DNA of 32,206 bases from Microbacterium sp. (GTDB lineage: Bacteria; Actinomycetota; Actinomycetes; Actinomycetales; Microbacteriaceae), in contig NZ_JAPSHY010000033.1 of assembly GCF_031179285.1 (NCBI RefSeq), positions 1-32,206 of the forward strand, given 5' to 3'. Positions 22,032-29,428 of the stretch are shown here, piece by piece. The notes beneath the pieces are model-generated. The model ran no database searches and was not told where the DNA came from. It worked only from the letters and a program-made list of their open reading frames with translations. How positions within the stretch are numbered: position 1 is the first letter of the stretch; each line of letters opens with the position of its first letter. Position numbers and translations under genes: made by a program.

Positions 22032-23207
22032 TCAGGTGTAGAGCAGGTCTGGAGTGACCGAATCCCGCCACTCGGGTACCGCGAGGCGCGTCGGGTCGTC
22101 CCACTCGCCGGCGATGATCTGAGCGAACGCGCCTTCGACGCCGAAGAGCTTCTCCAGAGGCGACCAGTCCGACTCGCCGGGCATCGGCACCAGCGAGCGC
22201 TCCTCGAGTTCCCCTGGGTGGATGCTCTCGATCAGCGACAGCAGGCGCACGCCCGACCGCACCGGGCGGAGTGCATGCGGGTCGGTGACGTGGAGGATGA
22301 CACCCTCGCACGCCTCGCCGGCGTGGTCGCGGACCAGCGGCGTGAAGCCGTAGGGCACGGCCGCGATGCCGGGAATGGCGGCCGCGCCGATCGCGGCGGC
22401 AAAGCGCTCGCCGTCGATGAAGGGCGCTGCGATCACACGGAACGGCACCGCCGTGCTGCGCCCCTCCGACACGTTCACCCCCTCCGCGAGGCACGTGCCG
22501 GGGTACAGCAGGGCGGTCGCCGCGCTCGGCAGGTTGGGTGAGGGCGGCATCCAGGTGAGCTCTCGGCGACCGAGGGCGGTGTCGGCGCGGTTCCACCCGT
22601 GGACCTCGATGACGGTCAGATCGAGATCGATTCCGCGGGTGCGCACCCAGTGCCGCGCGATCTCGCCGATCGTCAGCCCGTGCCGGATCGGCATGGGCCA
22701 GCGACCGACCAGAGAGTGCGCACGTTCGTCGAGCATCGGCCCCTCGGCCTTCTCGAGTTCGCCTCCGAGCGGATTGGGCCGGTCGAGGACGACCACGGCG
22801 ACACCCGCGTCGGCGCATGCCTCGAGCATGTGGCTCATCGTCCAGATGTAGGTGTAGAACCGGGCCCCGACGTCGGGGAGGTCGATGACGACGACGTCGA
22901 GTTCGGCGAGATCCTCGGAGCGAGGGCGGACATCCGCGCCGTAGAGGCTGCGCACCGGCGCGCCCGTCACCGGGTCGGATGCATCGCCGACGTGTTCTCC
23001 CTCGCGGGCTCTGCCGCTGAGGCCGTGCTCGGGTCCGAAGAACATCGAGAACCGCCACCCGGCGGCGGCCAGGGGTTCGCGTCCCCGGACGAGGTCCGAG
23101 GTGAGGGCGAGGTCGTTCGTCAGCATCCCGATGCGGCCGCTCTCCAGGTGCGAGAGGAGGTCGGGGTGAACGTCGCGATGAATGAGGCGGTCGATTCCGA
23201 GGAGCAT
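22032..23207 (-). CDS. namZ: NamZ-type exo-beta-N-acetylmuramidase (DUF1343, GH171), cytoplasmic form
   Basis: The 391-residue product belongs to the DUF1343/GH171 family, whose characterised member B. subtilis NamZ (YbbC) removes MurNAc from the non-reducing end of peptidoglycan glycans. Family segments are GIDRLI at the start, IGMLTND, the conserved FFGPEHGLSG (residues 57-64), PVRSLYGADVRP, VVIDLPDVGARFYTYIWTMSHML, VLDRPNPLGG, the PSPNLPSAATALLYPGTCLAEGVNVSEGRST stretch, and a C-terminal DUF1343 domain. There is no signal peptide, unlike the secreted Bacillus enzyme, so the substrate must be imported first. It is the second gene of a leftward unit, 3 bases after the MurR-type regulator, without its own ribosome-binding site. 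Confidence 0.88.
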   Translation of the reverse strand: MLLGIDRLIHRDVHPDLLSHLESGRIGMLTNDLALTSDLVRGREPLAAAGWRFSMFFGPEHGLSGRAREGEHVGDASDPVTGAPVRSLYGADVRPRSEDLAELDVVVIDLPDVGARFYTYIWTMSHMLEACADAGVAVVVLDRPNPLGGELEKAEGPMLDERAHSLVGRWPMPIRHGLTIGEIARHWVRTRGIDLDLTVIEVHGWNRADTALGRRELTWMPPSPNLPSAATALLYPGTCLAEGVNVSEGRSTAVPFRVIAAPFIDGERFAAAIGAAAIPGIAAVPYGFTPLVRDHAGEACEGVILHVTDPHALRPVRSGVRLLSLIESIHPGELEERSLVPMPGESDWSPLEKLFGVEGAFAQIIAGEWDDPTRLAVPEWRDSVTPDLLYT

Positions 23208-23210
23208 TCG

Positions 23211-24077
23211 TCAGTCGATTCTGTGTGCGGTCACAGCGTTGTAGGTGCGCTGAAGGTTTTCGGCGATGGTGTCGTAGTCGGCTTGCGCGATGCGGGTGTA
23301 GAGGAAGTCGAGTACGGCCAGCTGCGCCATACGGCTCGACATCGCCCCTGATCGGAAGCTCGACTCGGACACGGCGGTCACGAGGACCAGGTCGCACACG
23401 CGTGCCAGCGGTGAGCGCGGATTGTTCGTGATGGCGATCGTCGTGGCACCGGCGGCGCCCGCGACCTCCGCCGACTGCACGATCTCGAGTGTCCGACCCG
23501 AGTGCGAGATGGCGATGGCCACGTCGCGGGTGTCCAGCAGGGCCGCTCCGGTGAGAGCCAGGTGCAGATCCGTCCGGGCCTGCGCGACGAGGCCTGCCCG
23601 GTGCAGCTTCTGCTCCAGATCCTGTGCGGCGAGTCCGCTCGACGCTGCGCCGTAGATGTCGATGCGCCGGGCCGTCCTGACCGCATTGACGGCGCGTTCG
23701 AGTTCGGCGATGTCGATCTGACGAGCGGTGCGCTCGATCGCGGACGCCTCGGCGAACGCGATCTTCCGGATGGTGGTGATCGCGTCGTCCTCACGGCTGA
23801 CATCTCCGGCAGACACCTGGAACCGCTCGCGGTCGGACTCAGAGCGGTCGAGTTCGGCGGCGAGTGCGCGACGGAAGTCCGGGTAGCCCGAGAACCCGAT
23901 GCTCTGCGTGAAGCGGGCGATGCTCGCCACCGATGTTCCGCTGGCCGCCGCCAACTGCGTTATCGAGTTCTCGACGGCGCTCTGCGGATCATCGAGCACG
24001 TGGGAGGCGATGCGCTGCTCGGTCGGCGTCAGCGCCGAGTGTCGCTGATGGATGGCCGTCATTGCACTGGTGGGCAC
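23211..24077 (-). CDS. RpiR/MurR-family transcriptional regulator
   Basis: The product is 288 residues from GTG 24077, or 283 from ATG 24062. The N-terminal HTH_6 domain (ALTPTEQRIASHVLDD ... SITQLAAASGTSVASIARFTQSIGFSGYPDFRRAL) is followed by a sugar-isomerase (SIS) domain, with IDIYGAASSGLAAQDLEQKLHRAG and VAIAISHSGRTLEIVQSAEVAGAAGATTIAITN, which binds phosphosugars. RpiR-family MurR responds to MurNAc-6-phosphate in E. coli. The gene is co-transcribed with namZ and divergent from the ABC operon. A CATCAT hexamer lies six bases before GTG 24077, favouring that start; the frame farther upstream runs through the operator region. Confidence 0.9.
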   Translation of the reverse strand: MPTSAMTAIHQRHSALTPTEQRIASHVLDDPQSAVENSITQLAAASGTSVASIARFTQSIGFSGYPDFRRALAAELDRSESDRERFQVSAGDVSREDDAITTIRKIAFAEASAIERTARQIDIAELERAVNAVRTARRIDIYGAASSGLAAQDLEQKLHRAGLVAQARTDLHLALTGAALLDTRDVAIAISHSGRTLEIVQSAEVAGAAGATTIAITNNPRSPLARVCDLVLVTAVSESSFRSGAMSSRMAQLAVLDFLYTRIAQADYDTIAENLQRTYNAVTAHRID

Positions 24078-24084
24078 GTGCCCA
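24071..24084. repeat. 14-base perfect palindrome over the regulator's start codon
   Basis: TGGGCACGTGCCCA is perfectly self-complementary and overlaps the GTG start of the RpiR/MurR gene. It could be an additional operator or a hairpin at the 5' end of the mRNA. Because it lies at the coding start, it may also be partly a coding coincidence. Confidence 0.35.
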
Positions 24085-24117
24085 TGATGACAGACGTGTT
24101 TCCAGAATGTAATCAAT

Positions 24118-24145
24118 TTTCGGAAATGGTTGCTATTTCGGAAAT
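24118..24145. promoter_or_regulatory. Tandem TTTCGGAAAT boxes, probable operator of the MurR-type regulator
   Basis: TTTCGGAAAT occurs at 24118-24127 and again at 24136-24145, 18 bases apart start to start. A degenerate copy lies on the opposite strand near 24098-24107 (ATTCTGGAAA). Each box is itself near-palindromic (TTTC..GAAA). The second box sits between a possible -35 TTGCTA (24130-24135) and -10 CAAAGT (24153-24158) for the rightward ABC operon. The region is AT-rich and lies between the divergent regulator and the transporter genes. Confidence 0.65.
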
Positions 24146-24227
24146 CATTGCCCAAAGTGGTGAATGCGCAGCAGAGAAGCCATCGCCCCTTGCCAGCGGC
24201 GGCACTCACAACCCGAGAGGAACCCTC

Positions 24228-25523
24228 ATGCGACACCGACCCAATCGCCTCGTGTTCACCGCCGGCCTTCTTGTCACGGGACTCGCCGTCGCCGGCTGTG
24301 CCCCGGCCGCCTCCAGCGGCGAGGGCGGCGAGGGCGGCGACGAAGACGTCACGCTCACGATCTGGTCGTGGCAGGCATCGTCGTCACCCAAGTGGGAGGC
24401 CGTCTTCGATGTCTACGAAGAGTCCCACCCGGGCGTGACCATCGAGTTCGAAGGTTTCCAGCCCACCGAGTACAACCAGATCCTCGCCACGGGGCTCGAG
24501 GGCAGCGACGGACCGGACATCGCCATGCTCCGCGCGTACGGCGGCATCCAGTCGGCGATCCAGTCGGAGCAGATCGTGCCCATCGATGACATCGTCGACG
24601 GACTCGACCAGTTCGATCCCACCGTCCTGCGCGCAGCGCAGGGGCTCGAGGACGGCGCGACCTACGGCGTGCCCTTCGCCTACCAGACGATGCAGATGTT
24701 CTACAACAAGACCATGTTCGACGAGATGGGACTCGACGAGCCGAAGGACTGGGACGAGTTCATCGACCTGCAGGAGACCCTCCTGAAGGAGGGCGTGACG
24801 CCCATGGCTCTCGGGGCGCGCGAGGACTGGGTGCTTCCGATGTTCCACGACATCGTCGGCGCGGCGAACTACGGTGGCGCCGAGTTCGAGGAGAAGGTGC
24901 TCAGCGGCGAAGTCGACTTCACCGACCCGGCGTACGTGTCGTCGCTGCAGATCGTGAAGGACATGCAGAAGTACCTCGACAAGAACGTGAACGCCATCGC
25001 GGTCGCCGATGCGGTGCTGCAGTTCACCTCCGGACAGGCGGCTCAGTGGCCGGGCGGATCGTTCGACCTGCCGACGTTCCAGGATTCCGCTCCCGACACC
25101 GAGTGGGGGGTGTACGAGGTGCCGCCCGCGCCGGGCAGCGCCCTCGATCATGCGGTCACCCCGGGGTACGCGGACGGCAGCTTCGGCATCAACGCCTCGA
25201 GCGACCAGCAGGATGCCGCCACCGAACTGCTCAACTGGATGACGACGAAGGAGTTCGGCCAGCTCGTCGCGGACGAGGTCGACCAGTTCTCGGCGCTCCC
25301 CGGTGTGGAGTACTCCGACCCGCTGATGCAGGAGATGAACGAGCAGTACACCGAGAACCCCGCTCCGTACCTGCTGCTGGTCGACTTCCGCTACGGCGAC
25401 CCGACCGGCACCGCCGTGCTCGGGCCGGACATCCAGGCGATGTTCCTCGGCAGCAAGACTCCCGAGCAGCTCGGCGCGGATCTTCAGGCCGGTATCTCGA
25501 CCTGGTTCACTCCCGGATCCTGA
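24228..25523 (+). CDS. CUT1-type sugar ABC transporter substrate-binding lipoprotein
   Basis: The 431-residue product is an extracellular solute-binding protein family 1 member anchored as a lipoprotein. It has a signal peptide with lipobox LAVAGC (C24) followed by a Ser/Gly/Glu linker. The mature part has VTLTIWSWQASSSPKWEAVFDVYEE at the N-terminus, then PDIAMLRAYGGIQ, YGVPFAYQTMQMFYNKTMFDEMGLDEPKDWDEFI, and GQAAQWPGGSFDL. ATG 24228 is preceded by GAGAGGAA; the long open frame upstream is not coding. It heads a rightward operon divergent from the RpiR/MurR regulator and namZ, so the ligand is likely a cell-wall sugar or muropeptide. That is an inference from context. Confidence 0.9.
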   Translation: MRHRPNRLVFTAGLLVTGLAVAGCAPAASSGEGGEGGDEDVTLTIWSWQASSSPKWEAVFDVYEESHPGVTIEFEGFQPTEYNQILATGLEGSDGPDIAMLRAYGGIQSAIQSEQIVPIDDIVDGLDQFDPTVLRAAQGLEDGATYGVPFAYQTMQMFYNKTMFDEMGLDEPKDWDEFIDLQETLLKEGVTPMALGAREDWVLPMFHDIVGAANYGGAEFEEKVLSGEVDFTDPAYVSSLQIVKDMQKYLDKNVNAIAVADAVLQFTSGQAAQWPGGSFDLPTFQDSAPDTEWGVYEVPPAPGSALDHAVTPGYADGSFGINASSDQQDAATELLNWMTTKEFGQLVADEVDQFSALPGVEYSDPLMQEMNEQYTENPAPYLLLVDFRYGDPTGTAVLGPDIQAMFLGSKTPEQLGADLQAGISTWFTPGS

Positions 25524-25529
25524 CTGTGT

Positions 25530-25561
25530 CGCTGCGGGGGTGCTCTGCCACCCCCGCAGCG
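25530..25561 (+). terminator. Perfect 13-bp intercistronic hairpin after the binding-protein gene
   Basis: CGCTGCGGGGGTG (25530-25542) and CACCCCCGCAGCG (25549-25561) are exact reverse complements around the 6-base loop CTCTGC. The hairpin fills most of the 54-base gap between the binding-protein gene and the first permease gene, with no T-run after it. Such structures usually stabilise the 5' message or partly terminate, so that binding protein is made in excess over permease. Confidence 0.75.
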
Positions 25562-25577
25562 GATCGAAAGAGAACCC

Positions 25578-26534
25578 ATGGCCCTGACACTTCCCGTCCG
25601 CCGGGAGAAGGCGAGCCGTTCCCGCACCGGGATCGCACTCACCACCCCGACGGCGCTGCTGTTCGTCCTGCCCGCTGCCGCGCTGTTCGCCGTGCTCATC
25701 CTCTACCCGATGCTCGCGGCGCTGAGCTATTCGTTCTTCGACTGGCAGGGCACCAAGCAGGGGGGCTTCGCGGGCATCGGCAACTACCTCACCCTGTTGA
25801 CGAAGGAGCCGTACGCGACGGAGCTGTGGAACGCCTTCGGCCACAACCTGCTGCTCTTCGCCGGTGCCCTGGTCTTCCAGAACTCGCTGGGTCTCGGCAT
25901 CGCCACGCTGCTGCACCGGCGCAAGCGCACCAAGCGCTTCTTCCAGACGATCTTCGCCCTGCCCTACCTCGTGAGCCCCATGGTGATCGGCTACCTGTGG
26001 TCGCTCATGCTCTCGCCGCTGTTCGGCCCCATCAATGCGATCCTCCGAGGTGTCGGGCTGGAAGGCCTCGCTCTGCCGTGGCTGGGGGATCCCCATCTCG
26101 CCATCTGGGTGATCGTGCTCGTCAGCGCCTGGCAGTGGATCGGCTTCCCGATCCTGCTCTACGGCGCAGCGCTCGGCGGCATCCCGGAGGAGATCGAGGA
26201 GGCCGCGGCGCTCGACGGGGCGACGGCAGGCAAGCGGTTCCGCTACATCACGCTGCCCATGCTGACCCCGACCATCGGGATCATCACCGTACTGACCTTC
26301 ATCGGCAGCATGGAGGCGATGGCGATCCCGTTCGCGCTCGCCGGCTCCAACGGAGCACCCGCCGGGTCGACCGATGTGATGATGCTGCTGTTCTATCGCA
26401 CTGCGTTCGAGTCCGGCAATCCGAACTCCATCGGCGTCTCATCGGCGCTCGCGACGGTGCTGTTCATCTTCATCATGGTGATCTCGGTCGTCATCACCTC
26501 CACCATGCGCCGAGCCGAACGGAAGCTGTTCTGA
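25578..26534 (+). CDS. CUT1 sugar ABC transporter permease 1 (MalF/UgpA-like)
   Basis: The 318-residue product has six membrane segments. It starts with a Lys/Arg-rich cytoplasmic tail, then LLFVLPAAALFAVLILYPMLAALSYSFFDW in the first segment, as in UgpA/MalF-type permeases. The EAA loop that contacts the ATPase reads EEIEEAAALDGATAGKRFRYITLPML near residue 215. The start has GAAAGAGAACCC upstream. It overlaps the second permease gene by one base (TGATG). The transporter has no ATPase gene of its own in this cluster, so a shared MsmK-like ATPase encoded elsewhere is expected. Confidence 0.92.
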   Translation: MALTLPVRREKASRSRTGIALTTPTALLFVLPAAALFAVLILYPMLAALSYSFFDWQGTKQGGFAGIGNYLTLLTKEPYATELWNAFGHNLLLFAGALVFQNSLGLGIATLLHRRKRTKRFFQTIFALPYLVSPMVIGYLWSLMLSPLFGPINAILRGVGLEGLALPWLGDPHLAIWVIVLVSAWQWIGFPILLYGAALGGIPEEIEEAAALDGATAGKRFRYITLPMLTPTIGIITVLTFIGSMEAMAIPFALAGSNGAPAGSTDVMMLLFYRTAFESGNPNSIGVSSALATVLFIFIMVISVVITSTMRRAERKLF

Positions 26535-27448
26535 TGGTCACCGCCACGAGTACCGTCGCCGAGCCGACCACCGAGGCGATCGTGTCCCGACGCTCGTCTG
26601 CACCGAGGCGTCGCGGGCGCGCATCCGAGACGCCCTTCGTCGGGCGGTTGTTCGCCAACATCTTCCTGTGGGGCTATGCGATCATCGCGATCGGGCCGCT
26701 TCTGCTCATGGTCAACAACTCGTTGCGCACGCAGCAGCAGATCGCGTCGGAGCCGCTCGGGCTGCCGATTCCCCCGACCTTCACGAGCTTCCAGAAGGCG
26801 TGGATCACCGCGTCGTTCGACACGTATTTCATCAACTCGATCACCGTGACGGTCGGTTCCGTCATCGTCACGACGGTCGTCTCGGTGCTCGCCGCATATG
26901 CGTTCGCGAGGGCACGGGCGAAGTTCTTCCGGGGGATCGAGGCGGTGTTCCTGTCCGGACTCATGCTTCCGGTGCACCTGGCCATCCTGCCGCTGTTCTA
27001 TCTGCTCGACTCCCTGAAGATGACCAGCAACGTCTTCAGCCTGATCCTCGTCTACGGCGCCCTCGGCATCCCGTTCACGACCTTCGTGCTGACGGTGTTC
27101 TTCCGGGCGCTGCCGATCGAGCTCGAGGAGGCGGCGCGCATCGACGGTGCGGGGCCGCTGCGCACGTTCCTCATGATCCTGCTGCCGCTCGTGCGACCCG
27201 CATTGGCGACAGTGATCGTCTTCCGTTTCGTGCCCGTCTGGAACGACTTCTTCTACCCGCTGATCCTGCTCCGCGACCGCGACTCCTACACCCTGCCGGT
27301 CGGTCTCACGCGGTTCTTCGGGGAGTACTCCACCGACTGGCCGCAGCTGTTCGCCGGCCTCACCATCGCGACGATCCCGCTCGTGGTGCTGTTCCTGCTC
27401 GCCACCAAGCAGATCATCAGCGGGCTGACCTCGGGCATGAGCAAGTGA
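26534..27448 (+). CDS. CUT1 sugar ABC transporter permease 2 (MalG/UgpE-like)
   Basis: The 304-residue product has an approximately 40-residue cytoplasmic N-terminus (VSRRSSAPRRRGRASETPF) and six membrane segments. The EAA loop reads LEEAARIDGAGPLRTFLMILLPLVRPALATV near residue 200. FYPLILLRDRDSYTLPVGLTRFFGEY is the MalG-like periplasm-facing segment, and the protein ends in IISGLTSGMSK, as many CUT1 permeases do. ATG 26534 shares its A with the last base of the preceding TGA, so translation is coupled. With the other permease it would form the import channel. Confidence 0.92.
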   Translation: MVTATSTVAEPTTEAIVSRRSSAPRRRGRASETPFVGRLFANIFLWGYAIIAIGPLLLMVNNSLRTQQQIASEPLGLPIPPTFTSFQKAWITASFDTYFINSITVTVGSVIVTTVVSVLAAYAFARARAKFFRGIEAVFLSGLMLPVHLAILPLFYLLDSLKMTSNVFSLILVYGALGIPFTTFVLTVFFRALPIELEEAARIDGAGPLRTFLMILLPLVRPALATVIVFRFVPVWNDFFYPLILLRDRDSYTLPVGLTRFFGEYSTDWPQLFAGLTIATIPLVVLFLLATKQIISGLTSGMSK

Positions 27449-27464
27449 GCCCCGCACAACCGTC

Positions 27465-28451
27465 ATGGTGAACGGCGCTCCGGGCTCGGCCTGGTCGTCG
27501 CTGCGGGTCACGGCGACGGGACAGGCCGAGGAGCGGATGCTGCGCGGAACGCCGGCCTTCGGCGACGAGACCCCGCTCCGAGCCGACCACCTGTTCGACC
27601 TGGCCTCGCTGACGAAGATGTTCACGACGGTCGCGGCACTCCGCCTGGTCGACGAAGGGCGGGTCGACCTCGACGCTCCCGTCTCCGATACCGTCCGTGT
27701 CGGTCGCGGGGCCGCGGCAGCCGCCATCACCCTCCGCCACCTGCTCACCCACACGTCCGGCCTGCCGGCGGAAGGCGCCCTGTGGCGCCGCGGCCTCACA
27801 GGGGAGGCACTCCGGGCCGGAGTGCTGCAGAGCGAACTCATCGCGGCGCCCGGCAGTTCGCACTGCTATTCCGACGTCGGCTTCATCGCCGTGGGTGTGC
27901 TGCTCGAGCGCATCACCGCCAGGTCGCTCGACTCGCTGATCGGCGACGTCGCCGCTGCCCTCGGCGCCGATGACCTGACGTGGAGGCCCGACCCAGAGCT
28001 CGCCGTTGCGACCGAGACGCAGCCGGGCCGAGGTCCGATCCGCGGGGAGGTTCACGATGAACTGGCGGCGGCGCTCGGCAGGCCGGCGGGTCACGCCGGC
28101 CTCTTCGGCACGGCGGACGACATCGGGGCTCTGGCACGCATGATCCGCGACCGCGGTGCCGGACCGTCGACGCGGGTGCTGTCCGAGGAGAGCGTGCGTC
28201 TCATGTCGACGCCGGTCGCGCAGGCGGAGGCGGGCTACGGCCAGGCGGTCGGGCTTCGGGTGCGGGACGCGGCGTGGATGGGGCGGCTGGACGCGATTGG
28301 GCACACCGGGTTCACCGGCACCTGCTTCGCCGTCTGTCCCGCGTCGGGCGGATACGGAGTGCTGCTCGTGAACCGCGTGCACCCTTCGAGGGTGGACGCG
28401 GACATCAGTGAGACCCGGCGGAGTTTCCTGGCTCGCATCGCGACCGAGTGA
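27465..28451 (+). CDS. Serine hydrolase, beta-lactamase/AmiE-like
   Basis: The 328-residue product is in the serine beta-lactamase family (class C/DD-peptidase-like fold). The nucleophile motif S48-x-x-K51 is in FDLASLTKMF, Y135-S-D137 (CYSDVGF) replaces the usual YxN, and H280-T-G282 replaces KTG. LRHLLTHTSGLP is the usual helix after the nucleophile. There is no signal peptide, so it is probably cytoplasmic. In B. subtilis the homologous-looking amiE (ybbE), an N-acetylmuramyl-L-alanine amidase of this fold, lies beside namZ and murR, so the same role is likely here. It is the last gene of the ABC operon, 16 bases after permease 2. No clear ribosome-binding site precedes ATG 27465. Confidence 0.82.
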   Translation: MVNGAPGSAWSSLRVTATGQAEERMLRGTPAFGDETPLRADHLFDLASLTKMFTTVAALRLVDEGRVDLDAPVSDTVRVGRGAAAAAITLRHLLTHTSGLPAEGALWRRGLTGEALRAGVLQSELIAAPGSSHCYSDVGFIAVGVLLERITARSLDSLIGDVAAALGADDLTWRPDPELAVATETQPGRGPIRGEVHDELAAALGRPAGHAGLFGTADDIGALARMIRDRGAGPSTRVLSEESVRLMSTPVAQAEAGYGQAVGLRVRDAAWMGRLDAIGHTGFTGTCFAVCPASGGYGVLLVNRVHPSRVDADISETRRSFLARIATE

Positions 28452-28579
28452 GCGCGCCGGGGCCCGCACTCGCAACGCAAACGTAATCTGCGCGGCGACG
28501 GTATCGCAGAAATCCGTCGCCCGGTCGTGTCAAGATGAATTCCTACCCCGTCAGCCCCCCTCACCACCCTGGAGCGGTC

Positions 28580-29395
28580 ATGCAGCGACGTCGCCATCTC
28601 ATTCTCGGACTCACCATCGCGGCCACGGCATCGCTGGCGCTCGCCGGCTGCGCGTCCGGCGGCGGTGGCAACCAGGAGCCGGGTGCGGGTGGCGACGAGT
28701 TCGATCTCGTCGAGGCCGGCACGCTCACGGTCTGCTCCGACGTGCCCTACCCGCCGTTCGAGGTCGAGGACACGAGCGCGGAAAGCGGATACTCCGGGTT
28801 CGACATCGACCTGCTCGACGCCATCGCGAAGAAGCTCGATCTGAGCCTCAAGGTCGAGGACGTCAACTTCGACGCGCTCCAGTCCGGCACCATCCTCGTG
28901 GCCGGCCAGTGCGACATCGGCGCCTCTGCGATGACCATCACCGAAGAGCGTAAGGCGAACATCGACTTCTCCGACCCGTACTACGACTCGCTGCAGTCGC
29001 TTCTCGTGCGCACCGACTCCGGCATCGAGTCGATCGACGACCTCGACGGCAAGAACGTTGGTGTGCAGCAGGGCACCACGGGCGAGAGCTACGCCACCGA
29101 GAACGCTCCCGGCGCGCAGCTCGTGCAGTACCCCTCCGACGGCGAACTGTGGCCGGCGATGCAGGCCGGTCAGATCGACGCCATCCTGCAGGACCAGCCG
29201 GTCAACCTCGAGCACGAGAAGGCGGACTCCGCCTACAAGATCGTCGAGGAATATGAGACCGACGAGTCCTACGGCTTCGCGTTCGCCAAGGATGAGAAGG
29301 ACGCTCTGCTCGAGGCCGTCAACGGTGCGCTCGCCGAGCTGAAGGACAGCGGCGAGTACCAGACGATCTACGACGAGTACTTCACCGCGAAGTAA
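28580..29395 (+). CDS. Polar amino-acid ABC transporter substrate-binding lipoprotein
   Basis: The 271-residue product is a family 3 solute-binding protein, anchored as a lipoprotein through LALAGC (C24) after a positively charged signal start (MQRRRH). The mature protein has TLTVCSDVPYPPFEVED, GYSGFDIDLLDAIAKKLDLSLKVEDVNFDAL, CDIGASAMTITEERKANIDFSDPYYDSLQSLLVR and GKNVGVQQGTTGESYA, typical of amino-acid binders. ATG 28580 is preceded by GGAGCGGTC; an in-frame ATG at 28535 lacks that support. Its gene is not joined to the upstream serine-hydrolase gene (128-base gap) and it heads its own operon. The exact amino acid is unknown. Confidence 0.92.
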   Translation: MQRRRHLILGLTIAATASLALAGCASGGGGNQEPGAGGDEFDLVEAGTLTVCSDVPYPPFEVEDTSAESGYSGFDIDLLDAIAKKLDLSLKVEDVNFDALQSGTILVAGQCDIGASAMTITEERKANIDFSDPYYDSLQSLLVRTDSGIESIDDLDGKNVGVQQGTTGESYATENAPGAQLVQYPSDGELWPAMQAGQIDAILQDQPVNLEHEKADSAYKIVEEYETDESYGFAFAKDEKDALLEAVNGALAELKDSGEYQTIYDEYFTAK

Positions 29396-29428
29396 TCGGC
29401 GGCGCGGGTAGATCGGGGATCCTTGACG

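Noticed and set aside
23502..24227. A long N-terminal extension of the sugar-binding protein frame
   Set aside because: It lies opposite the RpiR/MurR gene and lacks a lipoprotein signal at its start. The lipobox and the GAGAGGAA ribosome-binding site show that translation starts at 24228.
27465..28451. A resistance beta-lactamase
   Set aside because: It has no export signal, its second and third motifs are YSD and HTG, and it sits in a cell-wall-sugar import operon. AmiE-like amidase is the better reading.
29423..29428. TTG 29423 as the start of the amino-acid permease
   Set aside because: It is only about two bases from GGGGAT, whereas ATG 29429 is at a workable distance and is a stronger start codon.
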